Positions 1 through 9,081 of a stretch of 43,850 nt of DNA are shown one piece after another. A program made the translations under genes and the position numbers. The notes under the pieces are model-generated. The model was not told the origin of the DNA and did no database searches. It worked only from the letters and a program-made list of their open reading frames with translations. Every line of letters starts with the position of its first letter. Position 1 is the first letter of the stretch. Source of the DNA: Treponema sp. (GTDB taxonomy: Bacteria; Spirochaetota; Spirochaetia; Treponematales; Breznakiellaceae); the NCBI GenBank assembly GCA_031255285.1, contig JAIRSU010000127.1:1-43850 (forward strand), read 5' to 3'.

Positions 1-107
1 AAATACACCAACCCAGCATAAACGCCGTAGTTTATCGCCGTATTCGAGAGCCCAACGATGCCAAATTTGACGAATTGTAGAAAAAACGCTCTGTCAAGTC
101 TTATCAA
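1..107 (-). CDS. GtrA-like membrane protein, N-terminal part only (runs off the left edge)
   Basis: This gene is not in the ORF track. Reading the minus strand after the FdtA stop gives about 35 residues, including QFVKFGIVGLSNTAINYGVY. That is the usual start of GtrA-family proteins: a short basic/amphipathic lead followed by the first membrane helix. A TTG at 107 is the likely start, because a G-rich Shine-Dalgarno-like run (GGGGGGCGG) lies about 7 bases upstream and the FdtA stop is in the same frame 15 bases before it. GtrA proteins are four-helix membrane proteins proposed to flip polyprenyl-phosphate-linked sugars. A GtrB-like transferase sits at 1941-2852 in the same operon, which supports a GtrA/GtrB pair. 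Most of the gene lies outside the window. Confidence 0.75.
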   Translation of the reverse strand, partial: MIRLDRAFFLQFVKFGIVGLSNTAINYGVYAGLVY

Positions 108-122
108 GGCTGAACCGCCCCC

Positions 123-536
123 CTATCGTATCCATTCTAAAAATTCCTCATAATTCCTGATGTAGTCAGCAACGTCATATTTTTCGGATGCCAAGACGAG
201 GCAGATTGAGTTTGATGAGAAAGCTTGCTCATACGCCCAAACACTGGGCGGTATATGGACTCCATAATACGGTTGGGTCAATTGTACCGTCCGTTTCACC
301 TTACCATCGTCAAGGACAACTTCGAAAGCACCGCTTGCCGCGATGAGAAACTGGTGGCAGTTTCTATGAGCATGCGCTCCACGTGACTCGCTACCGGGTA
401 TGTCATACAAATAAAAAACTCTCTGCACGGAGAATGGCAATGAAATATCGCTCTCCACTACAGTTAAACTACTACGCTCATCATAGTATTTGCCAAGTCC
501 AATGACCGCACAATCAAATACTGTCGGTTTATTCAT
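123..536 (-). CDS. fdtA: dTDP-4-keto-6-deoxyglucose 3,4-ketoisomerase (FdtA/QdtA family)
   Basis: This is a 137-residue single-domain cupin of the WxcM-like/FdtA family, the usual length. It moves the keto group of dTDP-4-keto-6-deoxy-D-glucose from C4 to C3 before amination. The family signature RGAHAH, with its two active-site histidines, is at residues 52-57, followed by the conserved Gln and a jelly-roll strand pattern. The ORF track starts at 608, but the internal ATG at 536 is preferred: it has GAGAGG just upstream and fits family starts. The start overlaps the upstream stop as ATGA. FdtB, FdtC, RmlA and RmlB are all encoded in the same operon, so the pathway is complete. Sequence inspection cannot separate the Fuc3N (FdtA) from the Qui3N (QdtA) isomer. 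Confidence 0.88.
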   Translation of the reverse strand: MNKPTVFDCAVIGLGKYYDERSSLTVVESDISLPFSVQRVFYLYDIPGSESRGAHAHRNCHQFLIAASGAFEVVLDDGKVKRTVQLTQPYYGVHIPPSVWAYEQAFSSNSICLVLASEKYDVADYIRNYEEFLEWIR

Positions 537-1069
537 TTTATACCTCTCATAAGCGGCGGTGATATATTTTTTAATGGTAGTTCTATATTCGTGTACGTTG
601 CGGCCCATACCAAATAAAGTGCAATAAATAAAAATACAAATAAGAAACTGGTAAGTAATTTATACCATTTAAAGAAGAAATGGTAACACTCTCTTACATT
701 TTCAAAGGTCTGTGATTTAGTTGCTACCAATAATTGAGGTAAAAAGATGATGAGTATAAACAACGCGAGAAACGATGCGACAAAGGTCCGAAACCTTATT
801 ATTTCATCTAATCCGGTGAATCTGAAAATACTTTTGCCTATATAAGGGAAAAAGAGGAACACATACCCTCTAATCGAATAGGGAAAAAAGAAGCCGTCTT
901 TTTCGAATTCGAACGATTTACTCAATTCCCAATATACCCCCGAATCATAGAGAAAATGTCGAATATCCATAGTCATGCTGTAGATAAAGAGAATGGCAAA
1001 TCCAGCTATGAATGCGAATACCGCCGTAAGTAAACAATCTTTTCTATCAATGCTCAATTCTTTCATCAT
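533..1069 (-). CDS. Short GT-C-like membrane protein, possibly truncated
   Basis: This 178-residue protein has three or four hydrophobic helices (about residues 14-32, 92-112 and 135-155). A loop motif DSGVYW after the first helix resembles the first-loop acidic motif of GT-C polyprenyl-phosphate-sugar glycosyltransferases, compared with DTASY in the full-length GT-C at 29547-31544. GT-C enzymes are usually 450-650 residues, so this looks like only the N-terminal third. It nevertheless has an intact start, and its stop overlaps the next ATG (ATGA), as in the rest of the operon. It may be a remnant whose 3' part was deleted, or a short accessory membrane subunit. The family assignment is inference from one motif and hydropathy. 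Confidence 0.55.
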   Translation of the reverse strand: MMKELSIDRKDCLLTAVFAFIAGFAILFIYSMTMDIRHFLYDSGVYWELSKSFEFEKDGFFFPYSIRGYVFLFFPYIGKSIFRFTGLDEIIRFRTFVASFLALFILIIFLPQLLVATKSQTFENVRECYHFFFKWYKLLTSFLFVFLFIALYLVWAATYTNIELPLKNISPPLMRGIK

Positions 1070-1472
1070 TTTTACCTTTCAATGTTAGAAATTCATCATA
1101 ATCATGAATATGGTCATCAGTGACGTGTCCCGTACTTGAAACTATCAAAGCCAATGAGTTAGTAGAAAAATCACACATTTCTAACCATGTCATACGTGGA
1201 GTATAGAGTCCGTAATAGGAGCGATTGAGACTGAAGGTTGATTTTTCCCTTCCATTGTCAGACGTAACATTAAAACTACCGGACAAGGCTACGATAAACT
1301 CGTCCGTAGTCTTGCAGGCGTAACCGATACGAGCCTCTTCGCTCAGCGTTTCTTCGTAAATCCAATATATCCGTTTTATCTCGAATGGGATTTGCGCACA
1401 ATTCTCAAAAAAAGAAAGAGTGCCTCGCTTATCAGAGATTTTGGGTAAGTTTATGATTCTTGTTTCAGTCAC
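1047..1472 (-). CDS. FdtA-like cupin lacking the catalytic histidines
   Basis: This 141-residue protein aligns along its length with FdtA/WxcM-like cupins: RGTLSFFE near the start, RIYWIYE, LSGSFNV, and [11 protein letters not shown] matching YYGVHIPPSVW in the neighbour at 123-536. The HxH motif is absent: where the neighbour has RGAHAHR, this copy reads RIGYACK (residues 48-54), with Tyr and Cys in place of the two His. It is therefore unlikely to be a normal 3,4-ketoisomerase. It may be a non-catalytic partner, a binding protein or a diverged isomerase. The start is GTG at 1472 with GGAGAG about 8 bases upstream. It overlaps the acetyltransferase stop by 8 nt and the next gene by 23 nt. 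Confidence 0.75.
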   Translation of the reverse strand: MTETRIINLPKISDKRGTLSFFENCAQIPFEIKRIYWIYEETLSEEARIGYACKTTDEFIVALSGSFNVTSDNGREKSTFSLNRSYYGLYTPRMTWLEMCDFSTNSLALIVSSTGHVTDDHIHDYDEFLTLKGKNDERIEH

Positions 1473-1944
1473 TTATGCTCTCTCCTGCTTCTTTGACGTA
1501 TCCGTGCTGAACCGCTGGATTCCCATACCAGAGCATTCGTGGCGGTATATCTCTCGTCACAACACTTCCCGCGCCGATAAGCGCGTATTCGCCGATGGTA
1601 TGCCCTGCGATAATAGTCGCGTTAGCTCCGATTGAACATCCTCTTTTTAAAAGTGTTCTTACAAAAGAAACCGGATGCTGCTTTGACCTAGGGAAAATAT
1701 CATTCGTAAACGTTACGTTTGGGCCAATGAATACATCATCCTCCACCGTAACGCCATCCCATAGTTGGACACCTGATTTTATCGTTACATTGTTTCCTAT
1801 AACAACATTGTCTTCAATAAACACTCCAGCGCAAATATTACAATTCTGTCCAATAATAGCTTTCTCTAAGACGACGCAAAACTGCCAAATATTGGTATCC
1901 TTGCCAATATTGCTTGCCTTTACATCGGCAAGAGGGTGTATCAT
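1465..1944 (-). CDS. fdtC: dTDP-3-amino-3,6-dideoxyhexose N-acetyltransferase (FdtC/QdtC type)
   Basis: This is a 159-residue left-handed beta-helix acyltransferase with repeated hexapeptides ([20 protein letters not shown] and following turns), a loop [10 protein letters not shown] and a closing [12 protein letters not shown], typical of WlbB/FdtC/QdtC sugar N-acetyltransferases. It would acetylate the 3-amino group made by FdtB, using acetyl-CoA. The track start at 2001 is replaced by the ATG at 1944. That codon is preceded by GGAGG at ideal spacing, overlaps the GT2 stop as ATGA and gives the family N-terminus MIHPLADV. The neighbours fdtB and fdtA complete the pathway. The Fuc3NAc or Qui3NAc product cannot be told apart by eye. 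Confidence 0.85.
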   Translation of the reverse strand: MIHPLADVKASNIGKDTNIWQFCVVLEKAIIGQNCNICAGVFIEDNVVIGNNVTIKSGVQLWDGVTVEDDVFIGPNVTFTNDIFPRSKQHPVSFVRTLLKRGCSIGANATIIAGHTIGEYALIGAGSVVTRDIPPRMLWYGNPAVQHGYVKEAGESISD

Positions 1945-2852
1945 ATACGTTCCTCCACAATGAACGTCGGGCGCCTGAGTGACGCGGAGAACGTTCGCCA
2001 TAAATAGCTCCCCAAAATCCCTAATGTCAGCATAATTATTCCAAATGCACTCAGATTGAATATCATCAAAGTTGTAAAACCAGTTATTGGTATCTTATCT
2101 CGTAACCTGCCTATAAAAACGATAACGCCCCATACAAAAGAAACTACGAGAGCAATAAATCCAAGGTACGAAACAAATGAAATGGGAATCGTTGAAAACG
2201 TAAATAGAGTATCGGTTACCAGGCGTATCTTTTTATATAGCGTCCATCGACTCCTACCGATTTCTCGTTTACGTCGAATATACGGTACAACCGCGGTCCG
2301 AAACCCGCTCCACAGTATCTGCCCAGTCAACGCTGAGTTTCGCTCATCCATATCACGCAAGACTTCTATCACTTTGCGGTCAAGCAAGAATACATCGAAT
2401 CCATTACGTGGCATATTCGGTAGAGCGACTTTTCGCGTTAGCCAGTAATACAAATTAGAGAACAACGCCAAATCTTCTCTGCCTTCACGGACAGCCAATA
2501 CCACATTATTACCATCCTTCCATTTAGTATACATATTTAGAATTAATTCAGTCGGCTCCTGCATATCTGCGGCTTTTACCACAGCACAATCCCCGTTACT
2601 ATTGACAAGCCCGCATAGAATCGCCGCATGCGATCCGAAATTTCGCGATAGTCGGAACAGCCGTATATGTCTATCTCGTATCGCCAGACCCTTTAATATC
2701 TCCCAACTTTCATCTTTGGAACCGTCATCCACAAAAACAAGTTCATAGTCTATGCCGATTTTTCCAATAAAATTCTCTTGTAAATCCGCATAGAGCGGCT
2801 CCAAATTTGCCTCGCTAAAATAAACAGGAACTATAATCGAAATCTTTTCCAT
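1941..2852 (-). CDS. GtrB-like family 2 glycosyltransferase with two C-terminal membrane helices
   Basis: This 303-residue protein has an N-terminal GT2 fold ([16 protein letters not shown], then the nucleotide-binding VDDGSKDES near residues 41-49). It has the DPM1/GtrB-type features [15 protein letters not shown] and a basic juxtamembrane stretch ([16 protein letters not shown]). Two long C-terminal helices lie at about 230-252 and 262-288. This is the standard layout of bactoprenol-phosphate glycosyltransferases, which charge a lipid carrier at the inner leaflet for later transfer by GT-C enzymes. The partial GtrA-like gene at the left edge is the likely flippase partner. The ATG at 2852 lies 10 nt after the fdtB stop. 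The sugar is unknown; given the operon, a 3-acetamido-dideoxyhexose or glucose is possible. Confidence 0.85.
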   Translation of the reverse strand: MEKISIIVPVYFSEANLEPLYADLQENFIGKIGIDYELVFVDDGSKDESWEILKGLAIRDRHIRLFRLSRNFGSHAAILCGLVNSNGDCAVVKAADMQEPTELILNMYTKWKDGNNVVLAVREGREDLALFSNLYYWLTRKVALPNMPRNGFDVFLLDRKVIEVLRDMDERNSALTGQILWSGFRTAVVPYIRRKREIGRSRWTLYKKIRLVTDTLFTFSTIPISFVSYLGFIALVVSFVWGVIVFIGRLRDKIPITGFTTLMIFNLSAFGIIMLTLGILGSYLWRTFSASLRRPTFIVEERI

Positions 2853-2862
2853 AATAACCTCA

Positions 2863-3972
2863 TTAACCCTCCCACGAATTTAATACATCAATAACATATC
2901 TAGTCTGTTCGTCTGAAGACACAGGGCTTATCGGCAAACTCAATTCTTCACGATGAATCTTCTCTGTTATAGGGAGAGACAAATCATTCCATATCTTGTA
3001 GCATTCCTGCTTATGCGGTGGAATTGGATAATGAATCATAGTCTGGATATTTTTACTCGAAAGATATGCTTGCAAAGCATCTCGTTTCTCCACTAGAATT
3101 GGGAAAATATGAAACACATTAGCGTTCCAATTAGGTACATTCGGTAAAACAATATATGGATTTTTGATACCTTCAATATATTTTCGTGCGATTCTTCTGC
3201 GTGAGTCGTTATCTGTATCAAGATACATTAATTTCACGCCAAGTATCGCGGCTTGTATTTCGTCGAGACGGCTGTTTCTACCTTGATAGCGGAATATGTA
3301 TTTCTGCGACGATCCATAGTTTGACAACGCACGGACTATTTCTGCGAGCGTTGCATCGTCTGTCGTTACCATGCCCCCATCTCCGAACGCTCCCAGATTC
3401 TTCCCCGGATAGAAGCTGTGCCCGGCCGCATCTCCAAGTGCACCTGTACGCTTCTCCCCGTACAGGCAACCATGTGCCTGTGCGTTATCCTCTATTAGTT
3501 TTAAACCATGTCTTTTACATATCTCGCCGATTTTTTCCGTATAAGCACATCGGCCATATAAATGAACTATCATCACGGCTCTAGTCCTTGTCGTGAGTGC
3601 AGACTCGATTCTTGTATCATCAATCTGGTATGTATTGACATCAGGTTCAACCAAAATCGGTGTGAGCCTATTCTCCGTAATAGCAAGAATTGATGCAATA
3701 TAAGTATTCGCAGGGACAATCACCTCGTCTCCTTCATCAAGTATTCCCAGCTCTTTATACGCCCGTAAAATGAGCGTGAGTGCATCGAGCCCGTTAGCAC
3801 ATCCAATCGCGTTTTTCACGTTAATGTATTCTGCATAATGCGCCTCGAATTTCGTGTTTTCTGTACCCTGTAAATACCAACCCGAGTCCACCACTCGATG
3901 AATCGCATCACGAATCTCTTCAACATATTTTTGAGTAACGTCTTTTAGTGATAAAAATGGAATTTGTATCAT
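2863..3972 (-). CDS. fdtB: dTDP-3-oxo-6-deoxyhexose 3-aminotransferase (FdtB/QdtB, DegT/DnrJ/EryC1 family)
   Basis: This is a 369-residue PLP-dependent sugar aminotransferase, the family's usual length. The PLP-binding Lys is K191 in the conserved context [17 protein letters not shown], and the cofactor-contacting acidic pair is in [10 protein letters not shown] (about 159-168). The N-terminus IPFLSLK and the motif SGWYLQGTE are typical of the 3-aminotransferases FdtB/QdtB. It would transfer an amino group, normally from glutamate, to C3 of the dTDP-3-keto-6-deoxyhexose made by FdtA. The gene abuts rmlB (start 3972, rmlB stop 3973) and is followed after 10 nt by the GtrB-like gene. Position and sequence both support the assignment. 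Confidence 0.9.
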   Translation of the reverse strand: MIQIPFLSLKDVTQKYVEEIRDAIHRVVDSGWYLQGTENTKFEAHYAEYINVKNAIGCANGLDALTLILRAYKELGILDEGDEVIVPANTYIASILAITENRLTPILVEPDVNTYQIDDTRIESALTTRTRAVMIVHLYGRCAYTEKIGEICKRHGLKLIEDNAQAHGCLYGEKRTGALGDAAGHSFYPGKNLGAFGDGGMVTTDDATLAEIVRALSNYGSSQKYIFRYQGRNSRLDEIQAAILGVKLMYLDTDNDSRRRIARKYIEGIKNPYIVLPNVPNWNANVFHIFPILVEKRDALQAYLSSKNIQTMIHYPIPPHKQECYKIWNDLSLPITEKIHREELSLPISPVSSDEQTRYVIDVLNSWEG

Positions 3973-5046
3973 CTATCGCTCCTTGTAATTTTTTTCAATC
4001 CAACATCGGTATGCGCCGCTTCGGACCCCGTCCACCCACTCTATGTTTCCAAGATACCAATCCACAGTCTTGACGAGCCCTTCTTCAAAGTCGATAACTC
4101 GTTCCCAATTCAACTCGCGCTTGATTTTCGTGCAATTCATCGCGTAACGGCGGTCATGCCCAGGCCTATCTTTGACAAATGCGACAAGTCGATTTAGGTC
4201 GTCCGCATCGGCGCCCACAGCCTTCGCTACAATTTCAATAAGCGTCTGTATGAGACGGATATTTTCCCATTCATTCTCACCGCCTATGTTGTAACTTTCG
4301 CCGATTTTGCTACATTGCAGGATTCGCCATACAGCCCGATTATGGTCGTCGACGTGAATCCAATCTCGCACATTCCGTCCGTCCCCATAGACAGGAAGCG
4401 GCTTCCTCTCTTTCAGGTTCAGTATCATCAAGGGAATGAGCTTTTCGGGGAACTGATAGGGACCGTAGTTGTTGGAGCAGTTCGACAGTGTAACCGGGAG
4501 TCCGTAAGTGTGATAAAACGCCATAACCATGTGGTCGCTTGAGGCTTTGCTCGCCGAGTACGGGGAGCGTGGGGCGTAGGGCGTCGTCTCGGTGAAAGCG
4601 CCTGTCTCACCGAGAGAGCCGTAAACCTCGTCTGTGCTAACGTGGTGAAAGAGAACTCCGTCCCGTCCCGCCCAATAGCGGCGAGCAGCTTCAAGCAGAG
4701 TGAACGTCCCCAAAATGTTCGTTTGGACGAAAGCATCAGGTTTCACGATGGAGCGATCGACGTGGCTTTCCGCTGCAAAGTGGACGACTGTGTCGATTCC
4801 GTATTTCTCGAATATGTCCGCAACTAACCCAACGTCTCGTATATCGCCCTGTTCAAAACAGTAGCGTTCTCCACCGAATTTCGCCTGAACGTCTGAAAGA
4901 CTTGCAATATTACCCGCATAAGTAAGCGCATCGAGGTTGATGATTCGCCCGCTGAAATCAGGCGTGTTTTCAAGCAGTAATCTGATAAAGTTACCGCCGA
5001 TGAATCCCGCGCCGCCTGTTACTAAAATATTCTCCAATCTTCTCAT
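3973..5046 (-). CDS. rmlB: dTDP-glucose 4,6-dehydratase
   Basis: This 357-residue extended SDR has the NAD-binding GGAGFIGGNFIR at residues 11-22, the dehydratase signature STDEVYGSLG, the catalytic YSASKASSDH (Tyr-xxx-Lys) and NNYGPYQFPEKLIP. It converts dTDP-D-glucose to dTDP-4-keto-6-deoxy-D-glucose in the cytoplasm. With rmlA upstream and fdtA/B/C downstream it supplies the Fuc3NAc/Qui3NAc branch; rmlC and rmlD homologues of the rhamnose branch are absent from this block. The 110 bp upstream contain short hairpins (such as TGACC/GGTCA) but no convincing promoter. AAAGGA precedes the ATG at 5046. Confidence 0.95.
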   Translation of the reverse strand: MRRLENILVTGGAGFIGGNFIRLLLENTPDFSGRIINLDALTYAGNIASLSDVQAKFGGERYCFEQGDIRDVGLVADIFEKYGIDTVVHFAAESHVDRSIVKPDAFVQTNILGTFTLLEAARRYWAGRDGVLFHHVSTDEVYGSLGETGAFTETTPYAPRSPYSASKASSDHMVMAFYHTYGLPVTLSNCSNNYGPYQFPEKLIPLMILNLKERKPLPVYGDGRNVRDWIHVDDHNRAVWRILQCSKIGESYNIGGENEWENIRLIQTLIEIVAKAVGADADDLNRLVAFVKDRPGHDRRYAMNCTKIKRELNWERVIDFEEGLVKTVDWYLGNIEWVDGVRSGAYRCWIEKNYKER

Positions 5047-5156
5047 TTTATATTCCTTTTATAACAACGCCGATATATAACTGACCTTATGTGGTCATTG
5101 ACAGAACTCAACAAGCTCTCAATCGACCTAACTGTCTGCACGAAGCAGCCTTCTAT

Positions 5157-6032
5157 TCAAAAACCTTCCGCGACTTGACGAAGATAGTCTCCATATTCGG
5201 TCTTGTATGATGAAGCGAGCGTCAACAAGTTATCCTGCGTTATCCATTGGTTTAGATACGCGATTTCTTCTACGCAAGATATAAACATTCCCTCACGCTT
5301 TTGAATCGTCGCGATGAAGTTAGAGGCGTCCAATAGCCCGTCGTAAGTGCCGGTGTCGAGCCACGCCATACCGCGTCCGAGCAGTTCCACCGAGAGTTTG
5401 TCCGCCGCAAGATAGGTGTTGTTGACCGCTGTAATTTCAATCTCTCCACGTGCAGACGGCGCGATGTTTTTTGCTATTCCCACGACGTCGTTGTCGTAGA
5501 AGTAAAGCCCTGGTACCGCGTAATGAGATTTTGGGCGCTCAGGCTTCTCTTCTATCGACAAGACTTTCCAGTTTGAGGAAAACTCTACTACTCCATAGGA
5601 TGACGGGTTCTTCACGTAGTAACCGAATACGACCCCGTTTTGCTCTGATTCCACCTTATGGACGGCGTTCTTCAATACAAGAGAAAAGCCTCTCCCAAAG
5701 AAGATGTTGTCGCCGAGCGTCAGGCAGACCGTATCCTGTCCAATGAATCTTTCCCCGATGATGAAAGCGTCCGCGAGTCCGCGCGGTTTATCCTGTACCG
5801 CATATTCAAACCGCATTCCGAGCCATTGCCCATCACCGAGCAGTTCCTTGAAGAGCGGTATATCTCGCGGTGTGGATATTATCAGAACGTCTTGTATCTC
5901 CGCCAACATCAGTACGGAAAGCGGGTAGTAAATCATCGGTTTGTCGTAACAGGGCAGCATCTGTTTCGACACTGCTCTGGTCAACGGGTAGAGTCGCGTC
6001 CCGCTCCCTCCAGCTAAAATTATCCCCTTCAA
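5157..6032 (-). CDS. rmlA: glucose-1-phosphate thymidylyltransferase
   Basis: This 291-residue protein matches full-length RmlA/RfbA. It has the nucleotide-binding [20 protein letters not shown] at the N-terminus, [21 protein letters not shown] and the C-terminal [14 protein letters not shown]. It makes dTDP-glucose from dTTP and glucose-1-phosphate, the first step of the dTDP-sugar branch of this operon. Its start overlaps the YfhO stop as ATGA (6032/6029), so translation is probably coupled. The next gene, rmlB, begins 110 bp downstream, the largest gap in this half of the operon. Confidence 0.95.
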   Translation of the reverse strand: MKGIILAGGSGTRLYPLTRAVSKQMLPCYDKPMIYYPLSVLMLAEIQDVLIISTPRDIPLFKELLGDGQWLGMRFEYAVQDKPRGLADAFIIGERFIGQDTVCLTLGDNIFFGRGFSLVLKNAVHKVESEQNGVVFGYYVKNPSSYGVVEFSSNWKVLSIEEKPERPKSHYAVPGLYFYDNDVVGIAKNIAPSARGEIEITAVNNTYLAADKLSVELLGRGMAWLDTGTYDGLLDASNFIATIQKREGMFISCVEEIAYLNQWITQDNLLTLASSYKTEYGDYLRQVAEGF

Positions 6033-8353
6033 TTTCCGTCGCCTCCTAACAAATATTGTTTCTTTTTAGATGCCATTTCTTTGACTATCAATGTTATTAA
6101 TGCAAACACACTCAAAATAACGCCGAACATTAACCCCGGCGCGGTATACATCAATTCCACAAGATGTTCTCCTTCTGTGGGAAATCTTGCTCCAATAAAA
6201 GCGTCTTCAAAAAAGCCTATTGTTTCTACCTTTTCCCCATCTATTTTGATACGCCACCCTTTACTGAATGGGATAGACGTCCAAAGATAATTAAAATCCG
6301 CGTCAGACCGCATTTTTGCTTTTATTTTCGTATCTTTAAACGAGATATATTCCGGTGCATAAGCTTTTAGCTTATCAAAGATTGTCTCAAAGATCGGTAT
6401 ATCAATGTAATATGAGTCGTCGACTCCTCTTTTGAAACATTCGTTATTCCCGCCTGACAACGCTTTTAACAGCGTATTCTCTAATTCGTAATGATTCTCA
6501 AATTTATCATTGATATGAACATTTCTAATCCCTTTGTTCACGGTATTTATTATATTTAAACTATGTTCATTTTTATAAATTTTGACAGCGCCATTTTGAT
6601 AAAGAGAATACGGATTCGCCTTATCTGCTCTATATGAAAGTATATACCGAATGCCCAAGAGAGAGTCTAAAACGGCGTTATTATCATTTCCATATAATGA
6701 AAATTTTCCTGTATACCTCAAAGAATTATTTTTAATAAAGAAATTATTAAGAGGATTATTTAAGATTGTATTTCCAGAAACGGAATTATATCCTATCGCG
6801 AAGGCATCGGTTTCTCTTCTGTAGAATGACTTCTCTATCCTAAATACATTTCGCTCACTTTCAGGAATATATTCTATTATTGATTTAACGTCAGAAATAT
6901 ATTTGTTATAAGCGCTAGATTCCTTACGTTCCTGAAATTCGTGCTTTCTTATTAAGAGAACGGTGTTAACTCCGAGTTCTAACCCTGTCAACGCAAATAA
7001 TCCTGCAAAAACGACAAGGCGTTGTAAATCACTTTTGGAAATAGATATAACAAAACAAAACGCTATAAGGAAAAATAGATTGGCTAAAACGACCTTTATA
7101 GATATGGGCATTTCATCGCTGTTTTCTAGTACTAATAGAACCGTTACTATTAAGATTAGCGTACTTGCTATATACAGGATATTAAAACTTTTACTATTAT
7201 TCTTGAAGTTTATAAGCGTCTTATAACCCCAAAACAAAATAAAGAACGATATGGCAAAAGAAAAACGCCCTTCAAACCATGAAGGTGCGTCAAAGCCGTG
7301 TATGGCAATATACAAAGGATTGATTGTCAGAGTACTGAAAATAATAAGTGAGAAGGCAATACCACACAGTTTTTCACGCTTTGTAGTATGTTGAAAAAAA
7401 GACAGTACAAACATTGTAAGCGGTAAAAGTCCGCAGTAAATAAACGGAACGCCTCCCGGTCCGTTTGTATCGTATGTTCCTATAAACAGTTTTGCCAATA
7501 ATTGTTTAATATTATACCTAAAATAGAAATTTAACGGTGTAACGTCCTGATACAGATTCCCATTCCTCATTGAAATTATAGTAGGTATGAGTACAAAACC
7601 AGCCAAACAAAAGGCAAGTATTGACGAAAATGCAAACAAACCGCTAGTTCTAAACAACTCTTTCTTATTTTTTCCGTCTATCAATAAGGCAATCTTGTAT
7701 ACGAAATACAAAACGGTAAAAGCGCAGACAAAATACGCCGTATACCAACTTGAAATCATACAGAGCGTCAACGATACTATGAAAAATAATGCGCGTTTCT
7801 CTTCAAATAATTTTTCAACGCCAAGTATGACAAGCGGCGTCCAAACAAATCCTGTCCAAATCGGCAGCATCCAGTGCATTGCAACAGCATACCCGCACAG
7901 GGCGTAGCAAATAGAAAAGAGAACGATATAGAGACTCCGTTTTATATATGATAGAAAAAGAGAAAAAGTTAATCCAGCGAATCCTATCTGCAATAAAATA
8001 ATAAAATATATAGCGTCTGTTAAATTTGACTGCGGAAAAAGAATTAAGACTAGATTAGTAAAGACTAAGACCCCGTCTCCAAGAAATAACGGATTCCCAA
8101 GACCTACCTTCCAAGTATATTGGAAATTATGCTGTCCTAATAATATACTTCGTTGATACGCTAGTTTATCAACAAACATATTACTGAGATCAGACGAGAG
8201 TATAGTCTTTGCACTATGCGGATATACCCCGTTGAACGCCATAGCAACTGCGAATAATATCATTGGGATAAAAAACGAGAGTAAGAAAATATAATTCTTT
8301 GATGCCCATTGCCGTAATCCGCTTAAAAAAGAAGAAGTGTTAGGTTTATTCAT
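6029..8353 (-). CDS. YfhO-family polytopic membrane protein, probable GT-C-type glycosyltransferase
   Basis: This protein of about 774 residues has some 12 or more hydrophobic helices over its first two thirds, then a soluble beta-rich C-terminal part and a last helix near the C-terminus. Recognisable YfhO-family pieces are [20 protein letters not shown] near the start, [20 protein letters not shown] near the end, and a helix followed by a Lys-rich tail. YfhO proteins are GT-C-like enzymes implicated in glycosylating surface glycopolymers on the outer face of the membrane. The track start at 8440 would overlap the upstream gene; the ATG at 8353 ([12 protein letters not shown]) is preferred, leaving a 29-nt gap. 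The substrate is unknown. Confidence 0.8.
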   Translation of the reverse strand: MNKPNTSSFLSGLRQWASKNYIFLLSFFIPMILFAVAMAFNGVYPHSAKTILSSDLSNMFVDKLAYQRSILLGQHNFQYTWKVGLGNPLFLGDGVLVFTNLVLILFPQSNLTDAIYFIILLQIGFAGLTFSLFLSYIKRSLYIVLFSICYALCGYAVAMHWMLPIWTGFVWTPLVILGVEKLFEEKRALFFIVSLTLCMISSWYTAYFVCAFTVLYFVYKIALLIDGKNKKELFRTSGLFAFSSILAFCLAGFVLIPTIISMRNGNLYQDVTPLNFYFRYNIKQLLAKLFIGTYDTNGPGGVPFIYCGLLPLTMFVLSFFQHTTKREKLCGIAFSLIIFSTLTINPLYIAIHGFDAPSWFEGRFSFAISFFILFWGYKTLINFKNNSKSFNILYIASTLILIVTVLLVLENSDEMPISIKVVLANLFFLIAFCFVISISKSDLQRLVVFAGLFALTGLELGVNTVLLIRKHEFQERKESSAYNKYISDVKSIIEYIPESERNVFRIEKSFYRRETDAFAIGYNSVSGNTILNNPLNNFFIKNNSLRYTGKFSLYGNDNNAVLDSLLGIRYILSYRADKANPYSLYQNGAVKIYKNEHSLNIINTVNKGIRNVHINDKFENHYELENTLLKALSGGNNECFKRGVDDSYYIDIPIFETIFDKLKAYAPEYISFKDTKIKAKMRSDADFNYLWTSIPFSKGWRIKIDGEKVETIGFFEDAFIGARFPTEGEHLVELMYTAPGLMFGVILSVFALITLIVKEMASKKKQYLLGGDGN

Positions 8354-8382
8354 ATCTATTCTATACCTTGATTCTATACCTA

Positions 8383-9081
8383 TTAGAATATTATCATGGA
8401 CACAGGCGGCAAACGAACCGCGTCTAAAGTTTCCGCCCATGTATCAAAACAAACGCTGTCTATTACCGTACGCGTAATATTGTCATAAACGACGAAGTTC
8501 AATCCTCTCCGATTTACTGAATATTCAAGACCATTTATAATAATAGAGCATCTCCCAGCGGAAGCAGCCGCACTAAAAATCTTATATTGGCTTCCGTCTG
8601 ATAATTTTCCAGAATGTTTTACAAACGCTTTTGCGGCAAGCTCCTCGTACGAGATATTGCCGTTGTTACCCGCCGCCTCATAAGCTAAATTCCCTTTATC
8701 TATAACCGCGATATAACTCATGAACCATCTCCCCTCCAGACTAATTTCCAAACCTAAATTCGCTAACCCATCAAGAATATATTGATTAAGACTTCTACTC
8801 GCTTCGTCTTTCATACCAATTAAAATAGAATACCGACTATCGTTTATGGCAGAGAGGTATTCTCGAATGTCCGTTATTTCACTAAACTGATATTGATATT
8901 GCGCTTTTTCTTTATGTTGTTGTTTCGACTCCAAAGCTAACCTGACAAAAGAAAAACAATACGAAAATAAGATAATTCCGCCTATACAAATAATGAGTTT
9001 GTATGGATTAAAAACCGCCTTTGTTTCAGTAACATCGCTGTCATTATCTATACGCATAGTAAATACATTTTCTAATTTCAT
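8383..9081 (-). CDS. Membrane-anchored protein with an interleukin-like EMT-inducer (ILEI/FAM3) domain
   Basis: This 232-residue protein has a cytoplasmic N-terminus, one membrane helix at about residues 29-48, then an extracytoplasmic domain. The C-terminal part (SIIINGLEYSVNRRGLNFVV, then VIDSVCFDTWAE) matches the ILEI/FAM3 fold, known from vertebrate FAM3 proteins and from bacterial and GnT-I-type glycosylation proteins, where it probably binds carbohydrate. The stretch before it (ITDIREYLSAINDSRYSILIGMKDEAS) also fits the ILEI core, in which LxxLxxDxxVxxxxxDEAS-like motifs recur. It overlaps the GlfT2-like gene as ATGA and precedes yfhO. It is probably an accessory or sugar-binding component of surface glycan assembly; no enzyme motif is visible. 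Confidence 0.75.
   Translation of the reverse strand: MKLENVFTMRIDNDSDVTETKAVFNPYKLIICIGGIILFSYCFSFVRLALESKQQHKEKAQYQYQFSEITDIREYLSAINDSRYSILIGMKDEASRSLNQYILDGLANLGLEISLEGRWFMSYIAVIDKGNLAYEAAGNNGNISYEELAAKAFVKHSGKLSDGSQYKIFSAAASAGRCSIIINGLEYSVNRRGLNFVVYDNITRTVIDSVCFDTWAETLDAVRLPPVSMIIF

Noticed and set aside
1420-1635. Plus-strand ORFs inside the left block and minus-strand ORFs inside the right block from the track
   Set aside because: They lie entirely within well-recognised genes on the other strand, lack family motifs and ribosome-binding sites, and are shadows.
5047-5156. Promoter or terminator between rmlA and rmlB
   Set aside because: Only short imperfect hairpins and no acceptable minus-35/minus-10 pair were found, so the operon is read as continuous.
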